Assembly: GCA_021397845.1 (NCBI GenBank)
Contig: CM038044.1
Location: 85,631,942 to 85,695,941, forward strand
DNA: 64,000 nt
Direction: 5' to 3'
Source: Areca catechu
Lineage: Eukaryota; Streptophyta; Magnoliopsida; Arecales; Arecaceae
The notes under the pieces are model-generated. The model worked only from the letters and a program-made list of their open reading frames with translations, searched no databases and was not told the DNA's origin. The translations under genes and the position numbers were made by a program. Below, piece by piece: positions 43,448 to 55,772 of this stretch. The first letter of the stretch is position 1, and each line of letters opens with the position of its first letter.

Positions 43448-45926
43448 CTAGGAATGCTACACTAGGGAGTAGGTATTGTAAAATTAAACTTTTTAAGCAT
43501 GCATACGGAAAAACCTACTCATGTACAGGATCTAACATAAACATGATGCATGAAATAAATACACATGCATGTAAAGGCAAATGCAATAATTATAAACAAT
43601 ATGATAAAATCTACATCTAAGCATGCATGATAACAAAAATAAATAATATACCTAATCAAAGCAAGAAGAAGCTGACTCCTTCAGTCTTCAGAACAGATCA
43701 ACATCAAATCAAGGCAGCCAGTTGAACTCCTTCAACAGCAAAACAGATCTGCAAATAGCAAGAAGAAGAGATCGATCCAATCTCTTGAGGTGTCCAAGTG
43801 TTCACCCTCTAGAGTATCCATGCACGGGCTGTCGCTGATCCAACTCGCAGAAGGATGCTAGTCCTCCAGGAATTAAACAAAGGTCACGGACAGGTGGAGC
43901 AGGGAAAACCAAAACAATCCACATGGTCGATCTTCTCCAAGACTGGCCAAACTCCACCAAGAGCACACCAAGAAAATAATAAAACCAGGGAAGGAATACA
44001 CGAGACCCAGAACAAAATTTTGCATGCAGAGATCCATCACAAAAACACGCTCTCTACCCCTTACAAATACCCTGTTACTTCCCCAGTTTCTTCCCCTCTC
44101 ACCGCAAGCCCTCTCTCTTCATCTCTATTGCACCTCACGGCCTTGAACCCAAGATGAAAACATCAGTTGGAGAAAATGCGAAGCCCTGTTCCAATCTTTT
44201 TCTCATGCTCTATTCTTATTCTCACAATCTCTCAGGGCCTTCACAAATGCCCTGTTGCTTCTCATCTCTTCCATCGCATAGCCTTCAACTAAGACACTGT
44301 GTAAACATGGAACTGATCATTGGAGAAGGCTGGAACTGCAGGCTCTTCATCCGTGGAGAAAGATGGAACTGCTGGAAAAGAACAAAGGGGGGAATGCCAT
44401 GGAAAACCAAGTTCGAGAAAACCCGTGAAGGCCATGAATAAAATCATGAGATAGAGTCCGGACAAAAACCAAAACCCCATTTGAAAAACACTTGATCAGT
44501 TGGAATCCTGGGAACCGTAGGCATTTGAAGAGGCTGAAAACAGCATGAAAAACAAAGTCCGAGAGCTAGGAAAGATGTGCGGGAGGAACGGCTCCTACCA
44601 ATTCATGGTGTAAAAGATTACAATCCGAAATCCCAAGCTTCATACGATCGTAGGTGGTTCTTATCGCTCCACACGATAAAAACAAGGTAACAAAATAGGG
44701 GAAGAAAGGATAAACATTGAACCATTAAACCCTATGTAAAAGACCCATGAATTAAACCATGTAATAAATCGGTGTAAAACAACCTTTATTTAAATCGGTT
44801 CCAAAAACCGGTCCAACAAAAAACCCCGGTCCAACCAAACCCGTTTAGTAAGAAAACTAGGTCCAGTCTTGGTCTACCAGGAACAATCCTGGTTGACCCA
44901 AACCAATCCTGTTCGATCCAAATCAGACCAGATGGACCAGAAAAATCCAATATGTGCTCAATCAGTCCGTTTGACCTTAATACCGAAATGATTCTCAATC
45001 GTTGATCGATTCCCGAATTAGGAAGAAATCCTCTATGGCGTGTGACCTCATAGGTTCGAATCTAAACAGTAGCACTGGAATACTTCCAGTACCAGCATAA
45101 GATACCATCTAGCAATGGGTCCCGGCATCTGGATAGGCCAAAGATACGAGAGCAATCTATCGAACCTCTGGTATATGGCTATCGTATAATTCATCCCTTT
45201 GACCTCCAATGCTCAAGTTGACCTGGGGTTAGACTGCCAACCCTAATTGAGTCAATCCATAACATGTCTCAACCTTGCAAGTCTAGTGACTCCTCACTAG
45301 GACTACCCCGATCGAGGATTTGCTAAATTGAGACATTGCGAGACATTCAATCCAAACAACTTGGACAGGTCAATTCCATCTTGGTCTATCATTGCTCTAC
45401 AAGTACTTGCCTGTACCTAGAAACCTTCCATCACCGGATTAGAAATCCGGGTAGTCTGGCACCAAAGCATAGGGAGTTGCTTGCAAGCTACCATGGTAAC
45501 CTCAGATCGGAGGGACATATATACCCATATCCAATCACAAGCAATCCTTTGGTAGAAAGGAGCTCCACAGAGTCACGTTCAATAAGATGTCACACGTCCC
45601 ACTTGCAGATCACATCAGTGTCACCACACTCCTTTGATTAAAAGGACAACCAAACGATGTGAACCACAACAACCTACACTTGATACATTGCTGTCTGTAC
45701 AATGTAACCTTTGGTTGTGAACCTTTTTAAAGGACCACTCGATATATCTTCTCTATATCGAAGTTAGTGTAGTCCTAAGGACTTCATCACATAAATAGAG
45801 TTCATTACATGAAAATTAATAATATGATAAGCTGCTAAAATAAAGTTTTATTAATTCATATACAAATCATAATACTGAGCACAACCGCCTACAGCCTAGG
45901 TGATTGGCTTTGGGATACAATTCTCA

Positions 45927-46449
45927 ACAGCATAGATCTGCCCCTCTTGCTAGATCGACTTGGCGGTGGCCTCAGTGAAGAGATCCTCTAGGAGGGTGGC
46001 ATATTCCTCCTTTTTGGTGATCTCCATCTCACGGTCACTCACTCGCAGCTTAAGCTCGCAGACCATGTCACGCACCTCCCAGAGGTTGGCCTCCAACCCC
46101 CTAGCCCATTCCTTGGAGGCCGATAGCTCGTCCGCCAGGGTCTTAGCCCTCACTAACTCAATCTTGGTCCTGCTTTAGGATGCCTCCTCCTGCTCAACTA
46201 GCAGTTGACATGCCTCTTTGATAAGGAAGGAATCGTGGATGAACTATAGAGGGAAACCAAAATAATTGGTTAGTTGAGCTCTCTTCAAAGCCTTAAATTA
46301 ATAGGAATGAAGATGACTTTCCCCAAGGACCTGAGGAAAGAGCCCGGCGATGATCTTGCTCACCGAGCACCCGCCCCTCTTGGCTTGGTTGTGGTAGAAG
46401 GATGAGGTCAAGGAGCTTCTCAACCAGACCGACATCCCGAAAGATCGAT
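45927..46449 (-). pseudogene. Element F: coiled-coil part of the PF04195-type ORF
   Basis: On the minus strand the segment reads FRDVGLVEKLLDLILLPQPS, followed after a stop by RAKTLADELSASKEWARGLE, ANLWEVRDMVCELKLRVSDR and KEEYATLLEDLFTEATAKSI. The second part is a clear coiled coil. It continues leftward at 30142 beyond element E and rightward at 48141 beyond a solo LTR. In related elements this is the middle of the long ORF before gag. Confidence 0.6.
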
Positions 46450-48135
46450 TGATAGGATTGCAATGTTATCATCAAGACACCATAATTATCAATTTAAAAA
46501 TCTAACTTCTAATTAATTAAATTTGCATAGAAAACAATGAGTCGGGTCAAATCCACAGAGAAGGTTGTGCTGAAGATAATTTAAAATTTTTAATTTTTTT
46601 AAAAAAATAGTGCAAAGTTGGGAAAATAAAGATTAAAAGTATGAAAGAAAAATAAAACTTGGATACGTTCGATCTGCTAATCAAATCTTAGTATTTACTT
46701 GTAAGAAAAACATAGGACATAAATAAAAATAAACTTTGTATAAATTGAAAAAGAATCTATATTAAAAATAATAATTAAACAATCTAAGAAAGTAGTAACA
46801 AAGCATTCGAAGTTGATTGGCACAGCCTCGTCGGAAAGTTGGTTGATGTCACGTCCCCTTCTTATATCGTACTCTATGGAGCAAACTGGGCTTCCTCTCC
46901 TTCTTTCTCTTTGGGTCTTGGTCTAAAGATTGGTGTCGGTAGAAAGATGGCAAGAAGATAGAGCTTCTCCTCTAAGAAACCTCACTCTTAAAGGCTAACC
47001 CATAATCCAAAGCTAAACCTTCTACTCTGTACTGTACCCTCTCTCCAAGATGATTTCTTTTAAGCCTAGGATCTTTTAAATATAGCTCATCTAGGGCTTT
47101 CTCTCGGTCAAATTTGGAGTCAATCAGGCTCAAGATCAACCAGATATCGCACAGGAAAATTTTCAGCCATCTGATGTGTAATTGGATGGGTTGATCGACA
47201 TTTGTTTCCTTCTTGAGCACACAGAGTCTGAACAGAACTCTCGAATCCCCGATCCCTGGGCTCCCACTGGGATTGTGCTTCTCCCCATTGTAGTGGATGG
47301 CTGATGGCGTGAGGCAGCAAACATAGTGGCTAGCGGTGGTCTGTGGCATTGACTTAAGGTCAAGTAGTAAAGAAGGGAAATGGTGATCCATGGTAGAGAA
47401 CAGAGTTGGGATGGATGCCAGCAGACAAGGGAAGGAGACGACGAGCTCTTTGCGATGTTGGCAGAGCTTGGGTGGTGGATGATCGGTGATGGCTCTTGAA
47501 AGGCAATGATGGCCGAGCAACAAGAGAACCGTGAAACAATCATGATAGGGGTCATGACTGGGGCTTGGAAGGTGGTGGTCGATGGCTTCTCTGGTGGCGA
47601 GGGGTGCTTAGCGAGCTCTCTGGTCATGGGGGAGTGGCTGGCAATCAACAGGGGAAGCAAACATGATGAAGATGGTGGCCGGTCCAAAAGGTGTTTTTTC
47701 GGCGAGGGACCACTCCCTAGCATCTAATGGTGGTGAGAGGTGGTCTCCGGTGGCATGGACAGCGGCAGGAGGTGGCGCCCAAGCAAAAAATAGTGGATTT
47801 CTATCTATGGTCCATGGAACGGGCTTGTGGACCATAATTCATGGTGGCCATGGACTGAGCCTGGCTTCTATGGATCAAGTGGCCAGTCCATCATGGACCG
47901 GCTGCTTTAAATGCTTTAAAGTCTATGCTATTCCTTTAATAACTTTCAAATTTTGATTCCGGGCCCATTTGAACTTCGATTTGAGTGTCGTTTACATCGT
48001 TGGACTTCAAAAATCGAGCTCTTTCAATTATGAATTTTTTTCTTCAAAACTCTAATAAAAATATTAATTTTAATAAATATTAATTAATTGATACTTATTT
48101 TAATGGTTAAATTGGGATAATTAATAGACTTATCA
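46450..48135 (-). mobile_element. Solo LTR 2 inside element F
   Basis: 1686 bp, tgataggattgc to gacttatca, with inverted ends TGATA/TATCA. The perfect duplication tcgat lies at 46445-46449 and 48136-48140. There is no internal domain. A TATA-like gctatatttaaaag on the minus strand (47085-47075) suggests leftward orientation. Long open frames within (46972-47723) lack any family signature. Confidence 0.88.
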
Positions 48136-48140
48136 TCGAT

Positions 48141-49201
48141 GCATAGGCGGTACGGTTGTCAAAGTTGGACTATCCTGGGTGACAGAGTAGTCATCCCGGA
48201 AGGACCTTCCGGCACTAGACTTGAAGGCTACACCTCTATCATTGGAGGGGATGCTAGCGGTGTTTAAAATCTCTCTGGCTTCGCCAGGATGCTGGCCCCG
48301 ATGGTCGGTGGCATCGACGGGATCTCAAGGAGGATCGACAGGCCTAGGGGTCTTCTCGCATGACTCGATAGTCTCCTAGATTTGCGGAGTTGCTGCTCTT
48401 GCTAACTCTACCACTAGGGCCCGGGTCTTCTCTGCCCCCTCTTTGCGGGGCTTTTTTGTCACCTCCTCGTGGGGTCTCCTGGTGGCCATCCATTTTTGGG
48501 TCATTTGTTTGATTTTATCCAAAGAGAACTTTATGTCTTCACCAGCAAAACAATTCAATTAGTCACAAGAAATCGATAAAGTAAACATCATTGTAATGGT
48601 ATTTAAGGACCAGACCAGGCTAATCCTAACATCAAAGAGGTTTTGCTCAGAAAGAGGTCCCACTTGCGAGGGATCCTCGAGGTGACAAGCTGGTCATACA
48701 CCTCTTGGTCGATAGGCTCCACAGCGGTGTTTTGGTTTGAAGACTTATTGTGGTCTCTCCAAACCCAATTGACCCCCTCGACGGAAGTAAATAAGTATCA
48801 ATTCTTCCATCCATTGATGGAAGTCAAAAGCTTGAAGTGCAAGGTCCCCTACCGAGTTGCTATGAACCACTACCCTTTTTCTATTGGATGGCACTTCAGG
48901 ATGAAGAGGGCCCTGAAAAGAAAAAATTAGGTGATTATGCTGTGAACGTGGCATAGGACGATGAAAGAATAGACAACCGTAAAAGAGTTCGGGGTGAGTT
49001 GGATGGGGACCAGCCTTTAGTTGTTTAAGAAGGAGAAGATGAAGGGATGAACGGGGAGATTGAAACCAGCAAGGAAGAAGTCCTCATACAGGATGATTCT
49101 ACCTGGCTCCCTTGAGGTAACCCTATCTTTCGGACTTAGGGCTGAGATATGGATGACCTCTAGAATCTCGTCTATCCCTCGGAGGCAAAGGGCATCCACC
49201 T
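48141..49201 (-). pseudogene. Element F: PF04195-like domain ('putative gypsy type transposon')
   Basis: From the G insertion leftward the minus strand reads DALCLRGIDEILEVIHISAL, REPGRIILYEDFFLAGFNLP and VHPFIFSFLNN. Next, in shifted frames, come SFIVLCHVHS-like text and WWFIATRXGTLHFK. This is the pattern of the PF04195 domain (-G-I-LYE--F-AG--LPVHPF---), also intact in element H. A later piece, GEDIKFSLDKIKQMTQKWMA (48558-48376), follows a likely intron position. Stops and frameshifts make it non-functional. The role of this protein is unknown. Confidence 0.7.
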
Positions 49202-50713
49202 TGGTGCGGAACGTGCCAGCTCTGATACCAAGATTGGTGCGGGATGGGCCGACAAATTCTAGACCTAAAATAAATTAATTCGGGATCGTTGATCGTTAAG
49301 GAATGACAACTAGGTTAGGGCTCTCCAATTTTAATAAAATTATATCTAATTAAATATCAGATAAACCAATAATTGATTAGATCAGGTTATCAAAGTGGTC
49401 TCACCCGAAAACATGGAATATCACGAATCCTGGAAGAGTGAGATCGTCTAGAGGTCGTCCAAAATCCAAACCAGTAGTTCGCAAGCGAATATATCTGAAG
49501 ACGTCGGACCTGAATCACTAAAAATGAAATGATTCTATCAATCCCAAATCAATTAAGATGATAAGATAAATAAACCAAGTTAACCCAATGTGTGATATGC
49601 TCTGAAATTCATTTTTATAGATTTTCAGACTGCTTTGAGAACCATGCAGTTCTGAGATCCATGTGCTCTGAGATTCGTGTGGTGCTTGAAGTCAGCAACA
49701 GGGACTGGGATCGCTTTCACGATCGTGCACTGGTGCTTTTCTTCTCCACGAATCGAAGGAGGGAATGGAGCAGGGGATCTTCCAGCCGGATCTCACTAGC
49801 GATGGCACCGGAGAGTAAGCAGCAACGCGGGGAGGCTTCGCCGGTGGGCTTCGTCGGCAATAGTGTTGAGATTGTCGATGGTAGCACCTTCACGGACCGC
49901 TGCAAGTAGGGGAGGAAGTCTGTGGGACTCGGGCTGGCATTGGTGCCGGGCGGAGGACGATGCCGGTATGGGAGGAAGAGGGCTGGACGGTCGAGGTTCC
50001 GGTGGCTAGCGGTGTCGAGCGGATCTGCGACACGGGCATGCGGCGGCATCTTGCGGCAACCGTGGGCTGTGATTAGGCTTCACGCTGGAGGCATCGGCAG
50101 CTGGCGGTGAAGACGAACTGGGATAGGGCTTCGACGGACGAGGGTGTCCAGATCTGTGGCACAGGGGAGGAGGGTTCCGGTGGTTGGATGATTCTGGTGA
50201 ATTGCTTCGATTGAGCAGCTCGGAGAAGAAGACGAAGTAGTAGGGAGGATAAGGAAGGGAGGAATAAGGAGAGAATAAGAAGAATAGAGGAAGAGAATAA
50301 GAGGGAGAGAGGAATCCGAGAAGAGACAGAGAGCGGGGAAGGAATCGGGACACACCCTGATTTTTTCTCAAAATAATCTTTGATATCTTTATTTTGGATG
50401 ACAAAACATCTTAAATAAGCAAGCAAACAATCGATAAAAATAAATCCCTAAATAGACTCAAAACAATCGGAACTACTAAACTCAAAATAATCGGAACTAC
50501 TAAAGATTTCGATAACTCTAAACACAAATAAAAATTGATCTCCGATTCGGAGATATTCCAAATTCCTCGTACACCCATAAAATACATCAAAATTTATGTT
50601 GATTGATGTCTTTAGGATTCGTGCTGGGCTAGCACCGAGATCTGGACAGGACTGGCTGGAATCTGGACTGGCTAGAATCTAGACTGGCTGGGATCTGCTC
50701 AATGTCCCCATCA
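49202..50713 (-). repeat. Element G LTR 1
   Basis: 1512 bp. Its first 45 bp contain a second tRNA-Met-site complement (gctctgatacca) between two near-copies of tggtgcgg(a/g)a, a short internal duplication. A TATA-like gcttatttaag (minus) lies near 50420-50410. A purine-rich stretch at 50220-50335 is shared with LTR 3. Confidence 0.87.
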
Positions 50714-51379
50714 TTTTCCCTGGGGTGGGGAGATATCGACTCCGTCGAGTCAGGTTGGAGGTACTCAAATATATTTGGATCAATGTTATATAGCACCTCT
50801 ATAGTAATCCAGGAGTCTTTGACTTCGGTCTGCCTCGCTAGTGAACCAGGTAGCAGTAGCAGTTTCGACTCCTCGAAGACTTGATCTGCTCATCAAAAAT
50901 ACGTTCGATCACATCGTGCTTTCCTCTCATTTGGACTGGTGGGCTCTCAAGAGGAGGGTCACTCTCAAAGGAAGATGCAGGCTCAAATAAATCACTAGGT
51001 GTCAATGCTGGTTCTTCATATTCAATTAGATCCAAAATATTAAAGTAGGACAACTCTTATAATCAAATGGTAGATCAATAACATATGTATTTGGTCCAAT
51101 TTTCTTCAAAATTTTAAATGGGCCTGCTGATGGAAACTGTTCAGTAAAATCCTTAACTTGCCGGTGAGAATCTGGTAGTCGTTTATTCATTTGATTACTT
51201 ATATTAATCAAATTCACTCCTAGTCGTTCTTCAGCTCTAGACTCATGGTCATTTTTTTCATAAGCATCGGCTAATCCTGGGTCAGCAGTATAAACTTCCT
51301 TTTCAAGGACATCATCTAGATCCTCATGTTCTTCAAATGCCATTATATGCAAAGTTCTAGATGGACATTTACTAGCCAC
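50714..51379 (-). pseudogene. Element G internal copy 1: integrase tail and chromodomain
   Basis: In broken frames the segment reads LPDSHRQVKDFTEQFPSAGP, FKILKKIGPNTYVIDLPFDY, LIEYEEPALTPSDLFEPAS and MRGKHDVIERIFDEQIKSSR, leading into a chromodomain (YCYLVH...). A one-base loss near 51050 and changes near 50830 break it. The better-preserved sister copy is at 53949-54350. Protease, RT, RNase H and the integrase core are absent between this and gag. Confidence 0.75.
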
Positions 51380-52421
51380 ATGACTTATTCCGTTACACCT
51401 AAAGCAGTAGATCTTAAAACTACTTCCTCAGGAAGTCTCTCCTATAATCCCTTTTCCTTTCTCATCTCTCTTAATTGGTGGGGTTGTAGACGAGGGTTGA
51501 TTACCAAGGGCCTGACTCATGTTAGGTTGTGGACCTAAAATTCCTGGTCTAGAAGGTTCAGGTCTACGTGTGATAGACATCCTCTGAAATCTTTCATAAT
51601 CCTGGGCTAATTGATATACTTGTTCTAGACTATAAACCTCTCTCAAAAATAGTTCTTTTTGAATATCCACTCTCAGACCAGCTCTAAACCGGGATAAAGT
51701 GATAGATGGGTGTTCACTCACATTATATCGCATAAGATATTGATCAAATTTATCAATATAATCATTTACAGATCTGATTCCCTGGGTCAACCTTTGCCAT
51801 TGTTCCAGGAGTCGCTATTGATAAGATGCAGGAAGATACTTCTCACGAAGCTTATCCTTCATCTCATCCCATGTTCCAATGGGGTCCTGTCTCCTATGAG
51901 TGGCTAATCTCTGGACATTGTGCCAATATAATTTGGCTTGACCTAACAACCTCATTTGGGCAAACCTAACTTTCCTATCCTCAGACGTCATACCAAGTGA
52001 AATAGTGATCCATATCAGCTTTCCAGTTAATATATTCTTTGGGGTCCAGGCGACCTACAAAACTCGGAGCATCAACCTTAACACTCCTCATGATTCGTTC
52101 TTCTTGATCAATTGTGTTGCGATAAGGTCTAAGTATTTGATCAAAACCTGGATAATCATGTCGATCCCTAGGGTCAGGTCGAAGGATACGAGTACGACCA
52201 CCATCATAACCTGGATAGTCATTTCGGTCGCTAAGGTCTCTAGGATCTATAACTCTAAGATCTGTAACTCTTGATGAAGAGTTCCTAATAGGGTAATTAG
52301 TGTTTACTAGTTGTTCCTCTTCAAGGGCTCTTATCCTTGCATCTATAGATTCTAACTTGCTATCAATTGCTTCAAGTTTATCCATGATTCCCTGAAGGGC
52401 AGTTTTTAAACTGGGATCCAT
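51380..52421 (-). pseudogene. Element G internal copy 1: gag
   Basis: The ATG at 52421 opens MDPSLKTALQGIMDKLEAID. A coiled-coil-like N-terminus is followed by an R/D-rich linker with two DPRDR-YPG motifs. The capsid core follows (VKVDAPSFVGRLDPKEYINW, then in the next frame FRAGLRVDIQKELFLREVYS and LEQVYQLAQDYERF). The knuckle near 51375-51415 reads CFRCNGISHVASKC. A frameshift at about 51980 and a stop near 51790 interrupt it. A tRNA-Met primer site (gctctgatacca on plus) lies at 52519-52530. Confidence 0.8.
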
Positions 52422-52534
52422 TTTGTTATCTAAGGAAGAAGGTTATGATTGATACTTGATTCCTGACCTAGTTGTCAAGCAAAATTAAAAATTAAAATTG
52501 ACCCTAACCTAACCTATTGCTCTGATACCAAAAT

Positions 52535-53948
52535 TGGTGTGGAACGCGCCAGCTCTGATACTAAGATTGGTGCGGGACAGGCCGACAAATTCTAGACCTA
52601 AAATAAATTAATTCGGGACCGTTGATCGTTAAGGAACGACCACTATGTTAGGGCTCTCCAATTTTAATAAAATTAGATCTAATTAAATATCAGATAAACC
52701 AGTAATTGATTAGATCATGTTATCAAAGTGGTCTCACCCGAAAACACGGAATATCATGAATCCTGGAAGAGTGAGATCATCTAGAGGTCGTCCAAAATCC
52801 AAACCAGTAGTTCGCGGGCGAATAGATCTGAAGCCATCGAACCTGAATCACTAAAAATGAAATGATTCTATCAATCCCAAATCAATTAAGATGATAAGAT
52901 AAATAAACCAAGTTAACCCAATGTGTGATCTACTCTGAAATTCATTTTTATAGATTTTCAGACTACTTTGAGAACCGTGCAGTTCTGAGATCCGTGTGCT
53001 CTAAGATCCGTGTGGTGCTTGAAGCGGCAACAGGGACCGAGATTGCTTTCACGATCGTGCGCTGGTGCTTTTCTTCTTCACGGATTGAAGATGGGAATGG
53101 AGCAGGGGATCTTCCGGCAGGATCTCACCGGCGATGGCACCGGAGAGTAGGCAGCAACGTGGGGAGGCTTCGCTGGTGGGCTTCGTCGGCAACGGTGTTG
53201 AGATCGCTGGTGGTAGCTCCTTCACGGATCGTTGCAAGTAGGGGAGGAAGTCCATGGGGCTCGGGCTGACGTTGGCACCGGGCGGAGGACGATGCCGGTG
53301 CGGGAGGAAGAGGGCTGGACGATCGAGGTTCCGATGGCTAGAGGCATCGGGCAGATCTATGACACGGGCATGCGGCGGCGTCTTGCGACAACCTTGGGCT
53401 GTGATCAGGCTTCACGCTGGAGGTGTCGGCTGCTGGCAGTGAAGACGAACTGGGGTAGGGCTTCGATGGACGAGGGTGTCCAGATCTATGGCACAGGGGA
53501 GAGGGTTCCAGCGGTTGGATGATTCTGGTGAATTGCTTCGATTGAATGGCTCGAAAAAGAAGGAATTCGAGAAGAGATGGAGAGCGGGGAAGGAATCGGG
53601 ACACACCCTGATTTTTTCTCAAAATAATCTTCGATATCTTTATTTTGGATGACAAAACATCTTAAATAAGCAAGCAAATAACCGATAAAAATAAATCCCT
53701 AAATAGACTCAAAACAATTGGAACTACTAAACTCAAAACAATCGGAACTACTAAAGATTTCGATAACTCTAAACATAAATAAAAATTGATCTCCGATTCG
53801 GAGATATCCCAAATCCCTCGTACACCCATAAAATACATCAAAATTTATGTTGACTGATATCTTTAGGATTTGTGCTGGGCTAGCACCGAGATCTGGACAG
53901 GACTGGCTGGAATCTGGACTGACTGGGATCTGCTCAATGTCCCCATCA
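52535..53948 (-). repeat. Element G LTR 2 (inner), with a private deletion
   Basis: 1414 bp. It lacks roughly 85 bp of the purine-rich stretch that LTR 1 and LTR 3 share (junction near 53555). Both outer LTRs keep it, so the loss happened in the middle LTR only. Confidence 0.87.
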
Positions 53949-54350
53949 TTTCCTCTGGGGTGGGGAGATCTCGACTCCGTCGAGTCAGGTTGGAGGTACT
54001 CAAATATATTTGGATCAATGTTCTGTAGCTCCTCTTCATAAATCCAGGAGTCCTCTAACTTCGGTCTGCCTCGCCAGTGAACCAGGTAGCGATAGCAGTT
54101 TCGACTCCTCGAAGACTTGATATGCTCATCCAAAATATGTTCGATCACATCGTGCTTTCCTCTCATTTGGACTGGTGTGCTCTCAAAAGGAGGGTCACTC
54201 TCAAAGGAAGATGCAGGCTCAAATAAATCACTAGGTGTCAATGCTGGTTCTTCATATTCAATTAGATCCAAAATATTAAAAGTAGGACAATTCTCATAAT
54301 CAAATGGTAGATCAATAACATATGTATTTGTCCAATTTTCTTTAAAATTT
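53949..54350 (-). pseudogene. Element G internal copy 2: integrase tail and chromodomain
   Basis: The open frame to 54271 encodes EYEEPALTPSDLFEPASSFE, then MRGKHDVIEHILDEHIKSSR and the chromodomain NCYRYLVHWRGRPKLEDSWI with YEEELQNIDPNIFEYLQP. The aromatic residues and the W-G/D-W pattern are complete. It then runs on into the 3' LTR to about 53700. A single-base loss at about 54330 separates it from the FPSAGPFKILKKIG part of the gag-side frame. This is the clearest chromodomain in the window; it would bind methylated histone tails and steer integration. Confidence 0.85.
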
Positions 54351-55659
54351 TAAATGGGCCTGCTGATGGAAACTGTTCAGTAAAATTCTTAACTTGCCGG
54401 TGAGAATCTGGTAGTCGTTTATTCATTTGATTACTTATATTAATCAAATTCACTCCTAATCGTTCTTCAGCTCTAGACTCATGGTCATTTTCTTCATAAG
54501 CATCGGCTAATCCTGGGTCAGCAGTGTAAACTTCCTCTTCAAGGACATCATCTAGATCCTCATGTTCTTTAAGTGCCCCTATATGCAAAGTTCCGGATAG
54601 ACATTTACTAGCCACATGACCTATTCCGTTACACCTAAAGCAGTAGATCTTAGAGCTACTTTCTTGGGAAGTCTCTCCTATAATCCCTTTTCCTTTCTCA
54701 TCTCTCTTAATTGGTGGGGTTGTAGACGAGGGTCGACTATTAGGGGCCTGACTCATGTTAGGTTGTGGACCTAAAATTCCTGGTCTAGAAGGTTCAGGTC
54801 TACGTGTGATAGATATCCGCTGGAATCTTTCATAGTCCTGGGCTAATTGATATGCTTGTTCTAGACTATAAACCTCTCTAAAAAATAATTCTTTTTGAAT
54901 ATCCACTCTCAGACCAGCTCTAAACAGGGATAAAGTGATAGATGAGTCTTCACTCACATTACATCGCATAAGATATTCATCAAATTTATCAATGTAATCA
55001 TTTACAGATCCGGTTCCCTAGGTCAACCTTTGCCATTGGTCCAGGAGTCGCTGTTGATAAGATGCAGGAAGATACTTTTCATGAAGCTTATCCTTCATCT
55101 CATCCCATGTTTCAATGGGGTCTTATCTCCTATGAGTGGCTAATCTCTGGACATTGTGCCAATATAATTTGGCTTGACCCAACAACCTCATTTGGGCAAA
55201 CCTAACTTTCCTATCCTCAGACATGTCATACCAAGTAAAATAGTGATCCATATTAGCTTTCTAGTCAATATATTCTTTGGGATCCAGGCGACCTACAAAA
55301 CTCGGAGTATCAACCTTAACACTCCTCATGATTCGTTCATCTTGATTAATTGGGTTGCGATAAGGTCTAAGTGTTTGATCAAAACCTAGATAATCATGTC
55401 GATCCCTAGGGTCAGGTCGAAGGATACAAATACGACCACCATCATAACCTGGGTAGTCATTTTGGTCTCTAAGGTTTCTAGGATCTATAACTCTAGGATC
55501 CGTAACTCTTGATGAAGAGTTCCTAATAGGATAATTGGTGTTCACTAGTTGTTCCTCTTCAAGGGCTCCTACCCTTGCATCTAAAGATCCTAACTTGCTA
55601 TCAATTGCTTCAAGTTTACCCATGATTCCCTGAAGGGTAGTTTTTAAACTAGCATCCAT
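54351..55659 (-). pseudogene. Element G internal copy 2: gag
   Basis: The ATG at 55659 opens MDASLKTTLQGIMGKLEAID. The capsid core continues (FVGRLDPKEYIDW; YLMRCNVSEDSSITLSLFRA). The knuckle is CFRCNGIGHVASKC near 54630. The frame then passes through an acidic spacer (EHEDLDDVLEEEVYTADPGL) straight into NQMNKRLPDSHRQVKNFTEQ, the start of the integrase tail. Two stops (near 55260 and 55018) and a few shifts are present. The same gag-to-integrase-tail joint occurs in copy 1, so the deletion predates the tandem. Confidence 0.82.
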
Positions 55660-55772
55660 TTTGTTATCTAAGGAAGAAGGTTCTGATTGATACTTGATTC
55701 CTGACCTAGTTGTTATACAAAATTAAAAATTGAAATTGACCCTAACCTAACCTATTGCTTTGATACCAAAAT

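Larger units (their letters stand above)
30143..45926 (-). mobile_element. Element E: decayed Ty1/copia retrotransposon (same group as B)
   Basis: LTRs begin tgaaaggaataccagtgcacc (30143 and 37815). The primer site is adjacent to the right LTR and a purine tract (agtgggagta) follows the left LTR. Gag, integrase, RT and RNase H are present leftward, with stops and shifts; the protease is gone. The right LTR is split by element D. Without D the element is about 10.2 kb. I find no perfect target duplication: gcaca on the left compares with gcata on the right only if the right end is set at 45929. It interrupts the PF04195-type ORF of element F. Confidence 0.87.
37815..45926 (-). repeat. Element E 5' LTR (right), split by element D
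   Basis: The first 37 bp are at 37815-37851. The LTR resumes at 43453 and ends near 45926 (gatacaattctca). Without D and the duplicated ctagg it is about 2511 bp. It is homologous throughout to 30143-32710 with moderate divergence. No gene is present outside D. Confidence 0.88.

Noticed and set aside
46972..47723. Overlapping 183- and 186-codon minus-strand frames as a gene
   Set aside because: They overlap in different frames inside solo LTR 2, with no family motif; the composition is that of an LTR.
52519..52570. Two tRNA-Met-like sites close together as remnants of a tRNA gene
   Set aside because: They are a primer site plus a copy within the LTR edge of element G; no cloverleaf or Pol III boxes are present.
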